51,909 nt of DNA, taken from the NCBI RefSeq assembly GCF_002795245.1, contig NZ_PGVG01000046.1, forward strand, positions 1 to 51,909, written 5' to 3'. Positions within the stretch are counted from its first letter, which is position 1. Each line of letters starts with the position of its first letter. The translations under genes were made by a program, and so were the position numbers. This DNA comes from Bradyrhizobium forestalis. GTDB taxonomy: Bacteria > Pseudomonadota > Alphaproteobacteria > Rhizobiales > Xanthobacteraceae. A model generated the notes under the pieces. It searched no databases and was not told the origin of the DNA. It worked only from the letters and a program-made list of their open reading frames with translations. Positions 43,232-51,904 of this stretch are shown here, one piece after another.

Positions 43232-45669
43232 CGGATTGCGACCTTACGGTGGGACGAAGCCAATAGCTTGGGCTCCATCTTGTGGATGTGTCCATCCACG
43301 CGGGCGGACAGGACCGCAACTTCATCGATGATCTGCGGCAATGGAGCGGCGTAGCGATCGGCAAGAAGTCGGATGCGACCTGTCAGTGTTTGCGAAACGC
43401 GATCCAGCTCGCCCTGTATGGCGGCAGCAAGCTTGGCTAGCCATTTGTCATCTATGACGAGCGCCTGAATTTCGGCCTCCGTCAGTTTTGGATATTTGTC
43501 ATAAGCTAAACGATCGAGTGCAGCCTCGCTTTCGCGAATATTGCGCTTCAGGTCAGCTTCCTCGGTGCTGAGCTTTAGCCATTGCCAGAGAGCGGCAATT
43601 TCGTCCTTGGCGTCGCTATCGCCTCTGATTTCCCTGAGCCGTGCGGTGACTTCGGCCTTGGCGATCTTGTCCAGGGCACCAAAGAAACCCTCTTCGCCAC
43701 CGTGTTCCTCCTCTAGCTCGGCCAAGCTGGCAGTGACAACGTCCAGCGCAGCCTGTTGTGCGTCGATGGCCGACTGCTCTTTGGGAAAATAGCGGGCAAC
43801 GATGAGCGGCTTGGGGACGAGGTCACAGGTCCAACCTTTGTCCCTAGTCTTGCCCTTCTTGTCCGTTTCCACGTTGCGCGTGGGTTTCGCCACCCAGCCA
43901 TCCGCGGCAATGATGTAGCAGTCGTCCTGCATGATCTCTGCCCAGTAGTCCATCAAGTGCTGATAGATCGTGTAAGCGTCGATCAGCGGCCGGCCTTCGG
44001 CGTGAGCAAGAAGGTTTTCGGCATGCTCACGGATGATTTCCTTCGGCAGGGAGTCGCGCTTGAGCTGGCGCAGGCTAACGGCTGCGGCAGCGTACCATTT
44101 CTTGAAATGAGCCTCCAACCCGGTGATGAAGGCAGCGAACTGTGGATGCTCGTGGATGGTCGCCTTGATCTGAGCGGCTTCGATGAGGAGGTCGTGATAG
44201 CCGGGGCGATTCACCTTGAACAACGCATCACGCAGCTCTGGGCAAATTGTCCAGTAGTCGCCGAGGGCATCGATGTCCCGCGTGGGGATGCCACCGTGCA
44301 GGTGGCCGCCGATATCCTGAATGTCTTCCGCTTCCAGGGTATCGATATATCGCGGCAGATTGAGATTGAAGTCGTTCTTCGCGATCTCGTCATGCGGCAC
44401 AAGCCTGGAGTAGCTTGTATGTGTTTCCGCATTGGTAAAAACATCAACGATCTGATGGAGGTCGCGCTCACGCAGGCGGTTCTTGTTGCCGTCCTTGATG
44501 AAGTCCTTGCTGGCGTCAATCATGAAGACGCCCCTGCGGGCTGTGGCGTTTTCCTTGTCAATGACTAGGATGCAGGCGGGGATACCGGTGCCATAGAAGA
44601 GGTTGGCCGGCAGGCCGATGATTCCCTTGAGGTAACCCGAGCGCACGAGCTGGGTACGGATCACGGCTTCGGCGCCACCTCGAAACAGAACACCGTGTGG
44701 AAGAATGCAGGCGCCTTTGCCCGTGCTCTTGAGCGAACGGATGATGTGGAGCAGGTAGGCGTAGTCGCCCTGCTTGGCCGGCGGCTCGCCCCACTGGAAG
44801 CGCGCGAATGGGTCTGCAGACGGTGTCAGGCCTGTGCTCCAAGTCTTGTCGGAGAACGGCGGATTGGCCACCACATAATCATAGGTGCGGAGTTGCTGGC
44901 CGTCCTTAAACTTGGGTGCTGCGAGTGTGTTGCCAGACAGGATGTTAGCCGTCGGAAAGTCATGCAGGATCATGTTCATGCGGGCGAGACCAGCCGTGGT
45001 CACGTCCTTCTCCTGCCCCTCCAGCGTGATGTGCTTCCCTGCCTCGGCAGCGACCTTCAACAGAAGCGAGCCGGAGCCACAGGTGGGGTCATAGGCGGTG
45101 GTCGAAGCCACAGCATTTTGCGGCGAAATGCCGATAACTTTGGCGATGACCCGGCTGACTTCGGATGGGGTATAAAATTGCCCTTTGCTCTTGCCGCTCT
45201 CGGTGGCGAAGTGCCGCATCAAGTATTCGTAGGCATCACCGAGAATGTCGTCGTTATCCGCGCGGTTCTTCGAGAAATCGAGCTCCGGCTTCTGGAAGAT
45301 GCCGATGAGATTGGTGAGGCGGTCCACCATCGCCTGCCCTTCGCCGAGCTTGTTCGGATCACTGAAATCCGGAAAGTCGGTGCGGGCGAGGCGCGAATTG
45401 GCGTCGATGAGCGGCTGGATAACCTGGGTGTTGATCTTGTCGCCGATGTCGCTCTTGCCCTTGAGAGCGATCATGTCCTTGAAGCTGGCGCCCTTCGGGA
45501 TCGTGACAGGCGGAGCGAAGTCATCAGAGTCGCCGTATTTGTCGGAGACATACTTGATGAACAGCATGAACAGGACGTAGTCCTTGTACTGGCTGGCATC
45601 CATGCCTCCGCGCAGCTCATCACATGAAGCCCAAAGAGAGGAGTAGAGATCAGATTTTTTGATTGCCAT
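43228..45669 (-). CDS. hsdM: Type I restriction methyltransferase subunit M (long form)
   Basis: This 813-residue protein is an N6-adenine methyltransferase subunit. The N-terminal HsdM domain (about 5-135) is followed by the methylase with motif I DPTCGSGS (194-201) and motif IV NPPF (269-272), and GQFYTPSEV at about 164. It is some 250-300 residues longer than EcoKI HsdM: beyond residue 500 there are long helices (LEEEHGGEEGFFGALDKIAKAEV) and a C-terminal part with NPEADLKRN-like charged repeats. Long HsdM forms of this kind are known in a subset of type I systems. It is the first gene of the operon. The promoter should lie within 45670-45800. Confidence 0.95.
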   Translation of the reverse strand: MAIKKSDLYSSLWASCDELRGGMDASQYKDYVLFMLFIKYVSDKYGDSDDFAPPVTIPKGASFKDMIALKGKSDIGDKINTQVIQPLIDANSRLARTDFPDFSDPNKLGEGQAMVDRLTNLIGIFQKPELDFSKNRADNDDILGDAYEYLMRHFATESGKSKGQFYTPSEVSRVIAKVIGISPQNAVASTTAYDPTCGSGSLLLKVAAEAGKHITLEGQEKDVTTAGLARMNMILHDFPTANILSGNTLAAPKFKDGQQLRTYDYVVANPPFSDKTWSTGLTPSADPFARFQWGEPPAKQGDYAYLLHIIRSLKSTGKGACILPHGVLFRGGAEAVIRTQLVRSGYLKGIIGLPANLFYGTGIPACILVIDKENATARRGVFMIDASKDFIKDGNKNRLRERDLHQIVDVFTNAETHTSYSRLVPHDEIAKNDFNLNLPRYIDTLEAEDIQDIGGHLHGGIPTRDIDALGDYWTICPELRDALFKVNRPGYHDLLIEAAQIKATIHEHPQFAAFITGLEAHFKKWYAAAAVSLRQLKRDSLPKEIIREHAENLLAHAEGRPLIDAYTIYQHLMDYWAEIMQDDCYIIAADGWVAKPTRNVETDKKGKTRDKGWTCDLVPKPLIVARYFPKEQSAIDAQQAALDVVTASLAELEEEHGGEEGFFGALDKIAKAEVTARLREIRGDSDAKDEIAALWQWLKLSTEEADLKRNIRESEAALDRLAYDKYPKLTEAEIQALVIDDKWLAKLAAAIQGELDRVSQTLTGRIRLLADRYAAPLPQIIDEVAVLSARVDGHIHKMEPKLLASSHRKVAIR

Positions 45670-46254
45670 GAGTGACGTTCGCCCCGCCTAGAATCGCAAC
45701 GCTCAGCGATAGCACTGACGGAACTGCGTGCCCACGGCTTCCCTGGCCGGCCCCTCCGCTGAGTCGACTTTGAACGATAACTGAGAATGTCCGTAGAAGG
45801 AACGAATGAGACCTCAGAATTCTTGCCGCTGGCGCCATGGGATCGACTCTGAGGTCAGTCAAAGCCGCCGGTGAGTGCATTGTCGTCCCCTCGCCCGCAC
45901 TGGCCGATCAAAGGCAACCTCGTCGTTCGTTGCCCCGAACAGAAATTTCGCCGAAGTCGCGGAATCTCATACCGCCGGCGTTAAGGGAAAGGGCCATACC
46001 GCACCAAGCCGAAAGGTCCTCATCGCTTGAGCGAGAGGGATCCAAACCGCCGCGCAGTCGAGCCATTGATTTTCTGAGAAATGCCGTACTAGACCGGTTT
46101 TGCGGGTTCAAAGATTCGGAGAAAATTCGGTTCTCCGGATTCATTCAGGCCCTTATTGGATGACCGCTGGGGGTTCTCCGCCCCCGGAAATGCAGGAAAA
46201 CGGCCTAGTTTCTGGCCTGACTGCACCTCCAGGTACGAGATGATTTTGATGGGG
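45670..46254. other. Island-to-tRNA junction region
   Basis: About 585 bp between hsdM and the 3' end of tRNA-Ser with no gene. It holds two hairpins: TTCGGAGAA/TTCTCCGGA (46115-46139) and GGGGG-TTCTCCG-CCCCC (46169-46185). Neither has a T-rich tail on the minus strand. No copy of the cassette-border repeat is present, and no duplicate of the tRNA 3' end was found at the left side of the island. Confidence 0.5.
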
Positions 46255-46344
46255 TGGCGGAGAGAGTGGGATTCGAACCCACGGTACGGTTTCCCGCACA
46301 CACGCTTTCCAAGCGTGCGCCTTAAGCCACTCGGCCATCTCTCC
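46255..46344 (-). tRNA. tRNA-Ser (anticodon GGA)
   Basis: The minus strand folds into a class II tRNA: acceptor GGAGAGA/TCTCTCC, D-arm GGCCGAGTGGCTTAAGGC, anticodon loop TTGGAAA between CACGC and GCGTG, a long variable arm, T-arm with GGTTCGAATCC, discriminator G and encoded CCA (46255-46257). It decodes UCC and UCU. Its 3' end faces the island, the usual position of an integration site. Confidence 0.97.
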
Positions 46345-46538
46345 GGAGCGCCCTCTCTTGAAGGGGCGCCGATGATTTTGCAAGGGATCGCGGGGAAATC
46401 GGGTGAATTTTCCGCAACTTGTTGTATTTACGAGGGAATATCCGGCGCCGATCGACGCCTGCTGCACTGGACGGCTGAACCGCAGGCGGGTTTGGCGCGA
46501 CGATTCACGTGAGAGCGCCAAACACGACCGGGGACGCC

Positions 46539-46880
46539 ATGACCATCTGCAAGACCATCACCGCCTTAAGACTGATTTCGGCCCTTGGCTCCGCCCTTGC
46601 CGCCCCGGCCCTGGCCCAGGTCTGCACCCGCCAAGGCGTCGACGTCAGTTGCGACAACGGCCGGCGCGGGGTGCTTTCCGGCAACGCCATCATCTGGCCG
46701 GACGGCACGCGCTCGAGCTCGACGCCGCATCAGAGCGTCATCATCGGCAACAAGAGCTCGGTGCATGTCGGGCCCGGCGTGTTCGTCGGCCAGGGCAAGG
46801 GCGTGGTGCCCCTGGACGATCCCAACGCGCCGAACAAGCGGCAGTGCGCGATCCTGGATGGCGTGTCGTATTGCTATTGA
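46539..46880 (+). CDS. Small exported protein
   Basis: This 113-residue protein has a signal peptide (TALRLISALGSALAAPALAQ, cleavage probably after AQ near 27) and a short secreted part with a Cys pair (VCTRQGVDVSC) and another near the end (QCAILDGVSYC). The glycine- and beta-rich middle suggests a compact extracytoplasmic domain. I choose the ATG at 46539 because it directly precedes the signal peptide; an upstream ATG at 46509 is less fitting. The function is unknown. Confidence 0.7.
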   Translation: MTICKTITALRLISALGSALAAPALAQVCTRQGVDVSCDNGRRGVLSGNAIIWPDGTRSSSTPHQSVIIGNKSSVHVGPGVFVGQGKGVVPLDDPNAPNKRQCAILDGVSYCY

Positions 46881-46957
46881 GATCGACCTTCCTTCTCCCC
46901 TTGTCGTGAGAAGGTGGCGCGCGCCAGATGAGGGGTACCTCTTCACGCATTCGGTAT

Positions 46958-47050
46958 CGTAGGGTGGGCAAAGCGAAGCGTGCCCACCATTTCTGTCGCG
47001 TGTTGGATCGATGGTGGGCACGGCGCAAGTGCGCCTTTGCCCACCCTACG
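46958..47050. repeat. Palindromic intergenic repeat between the exported protein and otsA
   Basis: CGTAGGGTGGGCAAAG at the left is matched by CTTTGCCCACCCTACG at the right, with smaller inner matches (GTGCCCACC/GGTGGGCAC). The flanking sequence (CTCCCCTTG and GATGAGGGGTA) is also partly inverted out to about 46890 and 47105. This looks like a member of the palindromic repeats spread through Bradyrhizobium genomes. Confidence 0.7.
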
Positions 47051-47118
47051 ATTCCGGATTCGCGGAGACATACCCCTCATCGTCTGCCGCAAGGGGAGAG
47101 GAGATAGCGCAAGCTTCC

Positions 47119-48582
47119 CTAGATCAACCGCACGCCCGAGATCGCCGATTTCAGCCAGCGCAGCGCCTGCGGCGGCTGGGCTGCGAGCGGGGCGACGGCG
47201 GCCTTCTCGGTGCGGCACTTCTCGAGCCCGGCGACGAAGTCGGCGGACCATTGCTGGATGGTGTGGCCGCGCAGCTTCTTCATCATCGCGTCCCAGCGCA
47301 TCTTGCGCTCGGTGAGCTGCATCGCCGCGGCGACAGCGATCGCGCGGGCCATGCCGTCGATGTCGTGCGGATTGACCAGTAGTGCGGCGTCGAGCTCGTT
47401 GGCCGCGCCCGCGAACTTCGACAGCACCAGCACGCCGGGATCGGCCGGGTTTTGCGCGGCGACATATTCCTTGGCGACGAGGTTCATGCCGTCGTGCAGC
47501 GGCGTCACCACGCCGATCTGCGCGGTGCGATAGAGACCCGCGAGCACGGCCTGGCTGAAGCCTTTGTTCAAATAGCGGATCGGGGTCCAATCGACCTCGC
47601 CGTGGCGGCCGTTGACGTCGGTGACGAGGCGCGCGACCTCGTTCTGGAGATTGCCATAGGCCTCGATGCCGCCGCGCGAGGGGTTCGCGATCTGGAGCAG
47701 CGAGATGCCGCGCGCAAACTGCGGCTGTTCGGTCCAGAGCCGGTCGAATGCGCTGATGCGGTTGACGAGGCCCTTGGAATAGTCGAGCCGGTCGACGCCG
47801 ATCGCAAGGCGCTCGCCGTTGAGGCTGCGGCGCAGGCGCGATACGTCAGGATGCGAGGCCGACTTCGCGGCATAGGCAGCGAACTTCCCCGCATCGATGC
47901 CGATCGGAAACACCTCACAGCGCGTGCGCCCATGCTGCGAGATCGCAACGCCGTCCTCGATGGCGAGGCCGAGCTCGCCGCCGACATAGCCAAGAAAATT
48001 CTGGCGATCTTCCTCGGTCTGGAAGCCGAGCAGATCGTAAGCCAGCATCGCCGTGATCAACTCGCGATGGTTGGGCACGCCCTGCATCACCGCGGCGACG
48101 GGCCACGGCGTATGCAGGAAGAAGCCAATGGGATCATCGACGCCGAGGTCGCGCAGCTCGGCGCCCAGCGCGAGGAAATGATAGTCCTGCACCCAGAACG
48201 CTGTCTTCGCTTTTCGAAAGCGCAGCAGGGCCCGCGCCATGAACGCGTTGACCTCGCGATAGCTGACATAATCCTCGCGCGAAACGCGGATCAAGTCGCT
48301 GCGCGAATGCAGCGCCGGCCACAGTGCCGAATTGGCGAAACCTTCGTAATAACCGCCGTAATGCGCCGCCGGCAAATCCAGCGTCGCAATCGCGCCTGTC
48401 CCGAGCGCCTCGATCTCGGCAAAGGGTTCCTTCTGATGGCCGTCACGCACCCGGCCGGAGGAACCGACCCAGATCGCACCAGAATGTTCCACAACAGGGA
48501 GCAATGCCGCCGCAAGGCCACCCGTCATGGGCTCGTTCGGTTTGCCGCGGGCGACGCGATTTGAAACGACGATCAAGTTCAC
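47119..48582 (-). CDS. otsA: Trehalose-6-phosphate synthase
   Basis: This 487-residue GT20 enzyme makes trehalose-6-phosphate from UDP-glucose and glucose-6-phosphate. It begins LIVVSNRVARG and contains NSALWPALHSR, WVQDYHF, FLHTPWP, RLDYSKG and HDGMNLVAKEY, all family hallmarks. I choose the GTG at 48582 because AGGAGG lies just upstream; an ATG at 48603 would place that box inside the gene. It lies downstream of otsB with a 238-bp gap that holds its own likely promoter. Confidence 0.96.
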   Translation of the reverse strand: MNLIVVSNRVARGKPNEPMTGGLAAALLPVVEHSGAIWVGSSGRVRDGHQKEPFAEIEALGTGAIATLDLPAAHYGGYYEGFANSALWPALHSRSDLIRVSREDYVSYREVNAFMARALLRFRKAKTAFWVQDYHFLALGAELRDLGVDDPIGFFLHTPWPVAAVMQGVPNHRELITAMLAYDLLGFQTEEDRQNFLGYVGGELGLAIEDGVAISQHGRTRCEVFPIGIDAGKFAAYAAKSASHPDVSRLRRSLNGERLAIGVDRLDYSKGLVNRISAFDRLWTEQPQFARGISLLQIANPSRGGIEAYGNLQNEVARLVTDVNGRHGEVDWTPIRYLNKGFSQAVLAGLYRTAQIGVVTPLHDGMNLVAKEYVAAQNPADPGVLVLSKFAGAANELDAALLVNPHDIDGMARAIAVAAAMQLTERKMRWDAMMKKLRGHTIQQWSADFVAGLEKCRTEKAAVAPLAAQPPQALRWLKSAISGVRLI

Positions 48583-48615
48583 AGGTCGTCCCCTCCTGTT
48601 CATTCCACCCCGTTT

Positions 48616-48640
48616 AACTGCCGTTCATCAATATGGTTCC
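48616..48640 (-). promoter_or_regulatory. EcfG-like promoter upstream of otsA
   Basis: On the minus strand GGAAC (48636-48640) is followed after 16 nt by AGTT (48616-48619), close to the alphaproteobacterial general-stress consensus GGAAC-N16/17-CGTT. The last base of the -10 box is about 34 nt before the GTG start. Trehalose genes are known general-stress targets in rhizobia, for example otsA in Sinorhizobium under RpoE2. Confidence 0.5.
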
Positions 48641-48648
48641 GGATCATC

Positions 48649-48666
48649 GTTTCAACCAATTGAAAC
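48649..48666. promoter_or_regulatory. Inverted repeat upstream of the otsA promoter
   Basis: GTTTCAA-CCAA-TTGAAAC is a perfect 7+7 bp inverted repeat with a 4-nt spacer, about 9 bp upstream of the EcfG-like -35 box of otsA. It is in the right place for an activator or repressor site. Confidence 0.35.
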
Positions 48667-48820
48667 CAAAATCGGGCGTGCGCGCTGGAACTGGTTTCGC
48701 TTGCGGAACCCGGGAATTCCGCTGCAACGACAGCTTTTCCCGTTTCTGTTCCGCAGCATGCATTGCGGCGCGCAATGGCGCTGAGGGTATTTATGTCTGC
48801 GAGGTGGCGCTGCCTTTGTT

Positions 48821-49639
48821 TCACCTCGGATCGAGCAGGCGCGCCAGGAAGGCTCGCACATCGCTCGGCGCATCGAAGTGGCCATTCACGCCCATGGCGC
48901 GGCGGCCGACCGAGAAGGCCAGCCCGTCCATGTCGGGCATGATCGCGAACACCGTCTCATCGGTGACGTCGTCGCCGATGAATAATGGGCGTCGTCCGCT
49001 GAATGGCTCGTGCTTCATCAATTCGCGCACGCCGCTCGCCTTGGTGAAGCCGGAATGCTTGATCTCGCAGACGAACTTGCCCGGCAGCACCTCGATCGGC
49101 GCATTGGGCAGATCGGCGCGGATCAGCGAAACGGATTCGTAGATTGCCTTCTCCGCATGCGGCGCAAGGCGATAGTGCAGCGCGAGCGAATAGCCCTTGT
49201 CCTCGAGCAGGATGCCGGGGCTGAGCTTGGCGATGGCGGCAAGGCGCCGCTTCAACTCCTTGTCGAGCGGCGGCGCGTGCACATCATCCGCTTCACTGTC
49301 CACCGACAGCCGCATCTCCGCGCCGTGGCCGGCGACGGCGCGGAACACATCGGGCGCGAAGATCAGGTCGATGTCGTTGAGCGAGCGGCCGCTGACCAGC
49401 GCCAGCGCCCCGGAGGTGCGCTCGGTCAGATGCTTGAGCGTTTCCGACAGGCCCGGCGGCACCCACACCTCGCGCGGCGTCGGCATCAGGTCGAGCAGCG
49501 TGCCGTCGATGTCGAGCAGAATGGCGATTTCATCGAGATGCGGCACCAGCGCATGCGGCACCGGCACCGTTTCCGGCGTCTCGTCGTCCAGGATGGTGGG
49601 CTTCTGGTCCAACGCCATTTCCGCAAGTTCCGATTTCAT
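48821..49639 (-). CDS. otsB: Trehalose-6-phosphate phosphatase
   Basis: This 272-residue HAD-superfamily enzyme removes phosphate from trehalose-6-phosphate. The HAD motif DIDGTLLD, then GHGAEMRL, and the C-terminal FIGDDVTDE are all present. I choose the ATG at 49639 because GGAG lies upstream and the gene then starts 4 bp after the MFS stop; the longer frame from 49708 would overlap that gene. It acts directly after OtsA in trehalose synthesis. Confidence 0.95.
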   Translation of the reverse strand: MKSELAEMALDQKPTILDDETPETVPVPHALVPHLDEIAILLDIDGTLLDLMPTPREVWVPPGLSETLKHLTERTSGALALVSGRSLNDIDLIFAPDVFRAVAGHGAEMRLSVDSEADDVHAPPLDKELKRRLAAIAKLSPGILLEDKGYSLALHYRLAPHAEKAIYESVSLIRADLPNAPIEVLPGKFVCEIKHSGFTKASGVRELMKHEPFSGRRPLFIGDDVTDETVFAIMPDMDGLAFSVGRRAMGVNGHFDAPSDVRAFLARLLDPR

Positions 49640-49643
49640 CAGT

Positions 49644-51131
49644 CTACTCCATAAAGGCGAGCGGGCGCGCGACGTGTTCGAGCGATTTGCGCTCCGCGGA
49701 GACGGCATAGCGCCACGCCACGATCGCAGCCACGATCATCAGGACTGCCCCCAGCAAATAGCCGGCGAACACGCTGGTGCGTGATCCCGTATCGATCAGC
49801 GCGCCGAACAGCGCCGGCCCGATCACGCCGCCGATGCCGGTGCCGACGGCGTAGAACACAGCGATCGCCAGCGCGCGAACCTCCAAGGGAAAATTCTCGC
49901 TGACGGTGAGATAGGCCGCGCTCGCGGCGGGCGAAGCGAAGAAGAAGATCACCATCCAGGCGATGGTCTGCCCCTGCGCGCTCAGCACGCCGATCGAGAA
50001 CAGATAGCCTGACAGCGCCAGCAATAGGCCCGATGCGCCATAGGTGAACACAATCATGGTGCGGCGGCCGAGCGTATCGAACAGGCGGCCGAGCAGCAGG
50101 GGCCCGAGGAAATTACCGGCAGCGAAGGGCAGCAGGTACCAGCCGACGTGATCGGCGCTGATGCCATAGAAATCGGTTAGCACCAGCGCGAAGGTGAAGA
50201 AGATGGCGTTGTAGAAGAACGCCTGCGCGCTCATCAGAACGAGGCCGACCAGCGCGCGCTGGCGATAGGCCGAGAACAGCGTGTGGACGACCTCGGCGAT
50301 CGGCGTGTGATCGCGCATCTTCAAGCGGATCTTGGTGAAGCGCCCGTCGCTCGTATCCTGGTCATGCCCGATCACCGAGCGCTCGATCCCGTCGACGATG
50401 GCATGGGCCTCGTCGGGACGGCCATGGATCATCAGCCAGCGCGGACTTTCCGGGATCCACATTCGCATCAACAGCACGACGAGGCCGATGGCCGCGCCGA
50501 TGAGATAGGCCAGGCGCCAGCCGAGATCGGGTCCGATCGTTGCGGGATCGAGCAGTACGATGGCTGCCACCGCGCCCATCGCAGCACCGATCCAGAAGCT
50601 GCCGTTGATGACGAGATCGGTCCAGCCGCGATAGCGAGCCGGCACCAGTTCCTGGATGGTCGAGTTGATCGCAGTGTATTCGCCGCCGATGCCGGCGCCG
50701 GTGAGGAAGCGAAACAGTGCGTAGCTCGCGACATCCCATGACAGCGCGGTCGCGGCCGTTGCCGAGAGATAAAGCGCAAGCGTGATGAAGAACAGCTTCT
50801 TGCGGCCGATGCGGTCGGTCAGCCAGCCGAAACCAAGCGCACCGAGCACGGCGCCCGCGAGATAGGCGGAGTTGGCGATGCCGAGATCGAGATTGGAGAA
50901 ATGCAGCGACGGACTCTGCTTCAGCGCACCGGAGAGCGCGCCGGCCAGAGTCACCTCGAGCCCGTCGAGAATCCAGGTGATGCCCAGCGCGAGCACGACG
51001 CGGGTGTGAAAGCCGCTCCACGGCAGGGCGTCGAGCCGCGAGGGAATGCTGGTCTCGACGATACGGTCGGTCGCGGTCACCGCCGGGGCTACGGGTGCAT
51101 AGTTCAGCGCTGGGTTTTGCTGCAATTCCAT
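49644..51131 (-). CDS. MFS transporter upstream of otsB
   Basis: This 495-residue membrane protein of the major facilitator superfamily has 12 helices. The loop after helix 2 carries GWLTDRIGRKK, and WIPESPRWLM near the middle is typical of the sugar and metabolite:H+ symporter branch. It is the first gene of the MFS-otsB-otsA set and lies 4 bp before otsB, so it is co-transcribed with it. Its substrate may be linked to trehalose or osmoprotection, but this is context only. The EcfG-like promoter at 51234-51258 drives it. Confidence 0.9.
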   Translation of the reverse strand: MELQQNPALNYAPVAPAVTATDRIVETSIPSRLDALPWSGFHTRVVLALGITWILDGLEVTLAGALSGALKQSPSLHFSNLDLGIANSAYLAGAVLGALGFGWLTDRIGRKKLFFITLALYLSATAATALSWDVASYALFRFLTGAGIGGEYTAINSTIQELVPARYRGWTDLVINGSFWIGAAMGAVAAIVLLDPATIGPDLGWRLAYLIGAAIGLVVLLMRMWIPESPRWLMIHGRPDEAHAIVDGIERSVIGHDQDTSDGRFTKIRLKMRDHTPIAEVVHTLFSAYRQRALVGLVLMSAQAFFYNAIFFTFALVLTDFYGISADHVGWYLLPFAAGNFLGPLLLGRLFDTLGRRTMIVFTYGASGLLLALSGYLFSIGVLSAQGQTIAWMVIFFFASPAASAAYLTVSENFPLEVRALAIAVFYAVGTGIGGVIGPALFGALIDTGSRTSVFAGYLLGAVLMIVAAIVAWRYAVSAERKSLEHVARPLAFME

Positions 51132-51233
51132 CGGGGTTGTTGCGTCTGATCAATGGAGGCGGCCCCGGTTCACAGGACGTGGACGGGGTCGGTCCGATCA
51201 TGGGGGTGCGGCATACTGCCTGCCACTTGCGAC

Positions 51234-51258
51234 AACGTTTGCGATGAGGCCCGGTTCC
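51234..51258 (-). promoter_or_regulatory. EcfG-type promoter for the MFS-otsB-otsA operon
   Basis: On the minus strand GGAAC (51254-51258) is followed by exactly 16 nt and CGTT (51234-51237), a perfect match to the general-stress consensus. It lies about 100 bp before the MFS start codon. Confidence 0.7.
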
Positions 51259-51262
51259 CACG

Positions 51263-51287
51263 GGAACAGGCTCCAAGGACACCCGTT
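51263..51287 (+). promoter_or_regulatory. EcfG-type promoter for the DUF3175 gene
   Basis: GGAAC (51263-51267), 16 nt and CGTT (51284-51287) match the general-stress consensus exactly on the plus strand. The ATG of the DUF3175 gene follows 28 nt later with AAGGAG in between. The divergent partner promoter is only 4 bp away. Confidence 0.72.
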
Positions 51288-51314
51288 TCCGATTGAGCTC
51301 CAAGGAGTTGACGC

Positions 51315-51704
51315 ATGGCTCAGGTCAGAAAGACGACACATTCACGGAAGACAGGCGCGCGGAAGACAGGCGCGCGCAGCACCGCGCGTCGCAAGGCGAG
51401 CACGACGCGCAAGAGGTCAAGTCGCCGTGCAGCACCGAAGCGCTGGTCGCAGCGGGTGACGCAGGAGAGCGACGCGCTCGATCTCACGCGCGGCGTGTTC
51501 AAGCTCAGGGATCCCCGGAAGATCGCGGCCTCCCTGAAGCGCTCGGCCGAGCACAGCGCCCGCCGCAAGACCGGCGCCTACCGCTCCGCGCTGTCGATGC
51601 TGACGTTCTACATCAACCGCGCCGGCAAGACGCTGCCGAAGACGCAGCGCACACGGCTGGAGCGCGCGAAGGTCGAGCTGAAGCGGGCATTCGGAAGGGA
51701 GTGA
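51315..51704 (+). CDS. DUF3175 family protein
   Basis: This 129-residue, very basic protein starts with about 40 residues rich in Arg, Lys, Thr and Ala (RKTGARKTGAR). The DUF3175 domain follows (RWSQRVTQESDALDLTRGVF, then RTGAYRSALSMLTFYINRAGK). Proteins of this form are found in soil alphaproteobacteria. The basic tail suggests DNA or RNA binding. It is expressed from an EcfG-type promoter, so it is likely part of the general stress response. Confidence 0.85.
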   Translation: MAQVRKTTHSRKTGARKTGARSTARRKASTTRKRSSRRAAPKRWSQRVTQESDALDLTRGVFKLRDPRKIAASLKRSAEHSARRKTGAYRSALSMLTFYINRAGKTLPKTQRTRLERAKVELKRAFGRE

Positions 51705-51848
51705 GCCTCGCGCGCTTTTTTACTCCGCTGTCGTCCCGGACAAGCGGAGCCGCCGGCAACGCGCAGCGTTGTCGGGAGCGGAGCGCAGATCTACCGTCTT
51801 GCGTGTCAAGGGATCGATCGAACGCAGAGGATGCGGCATCGTGCTCGG

Positions 51849-51904
51849 TAGTCAAGGCGGCTGCGCCCCGCCTTTCGGCGGTGGCCTTCGGCCAGCCTTG
51901 ACTA
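51849..51904. repeat. Palindromic repeat at the right end
   Basis: TAGTCAAGGC at 51849 is matched by GCCTTGACTA ending at 51904, with inner GGCGG/CCGCC-like pairs. It lies about 145 bp after the DUF3175 gene and may serve as a terminator or be a dispersed repeat. Confidence 0.6.
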
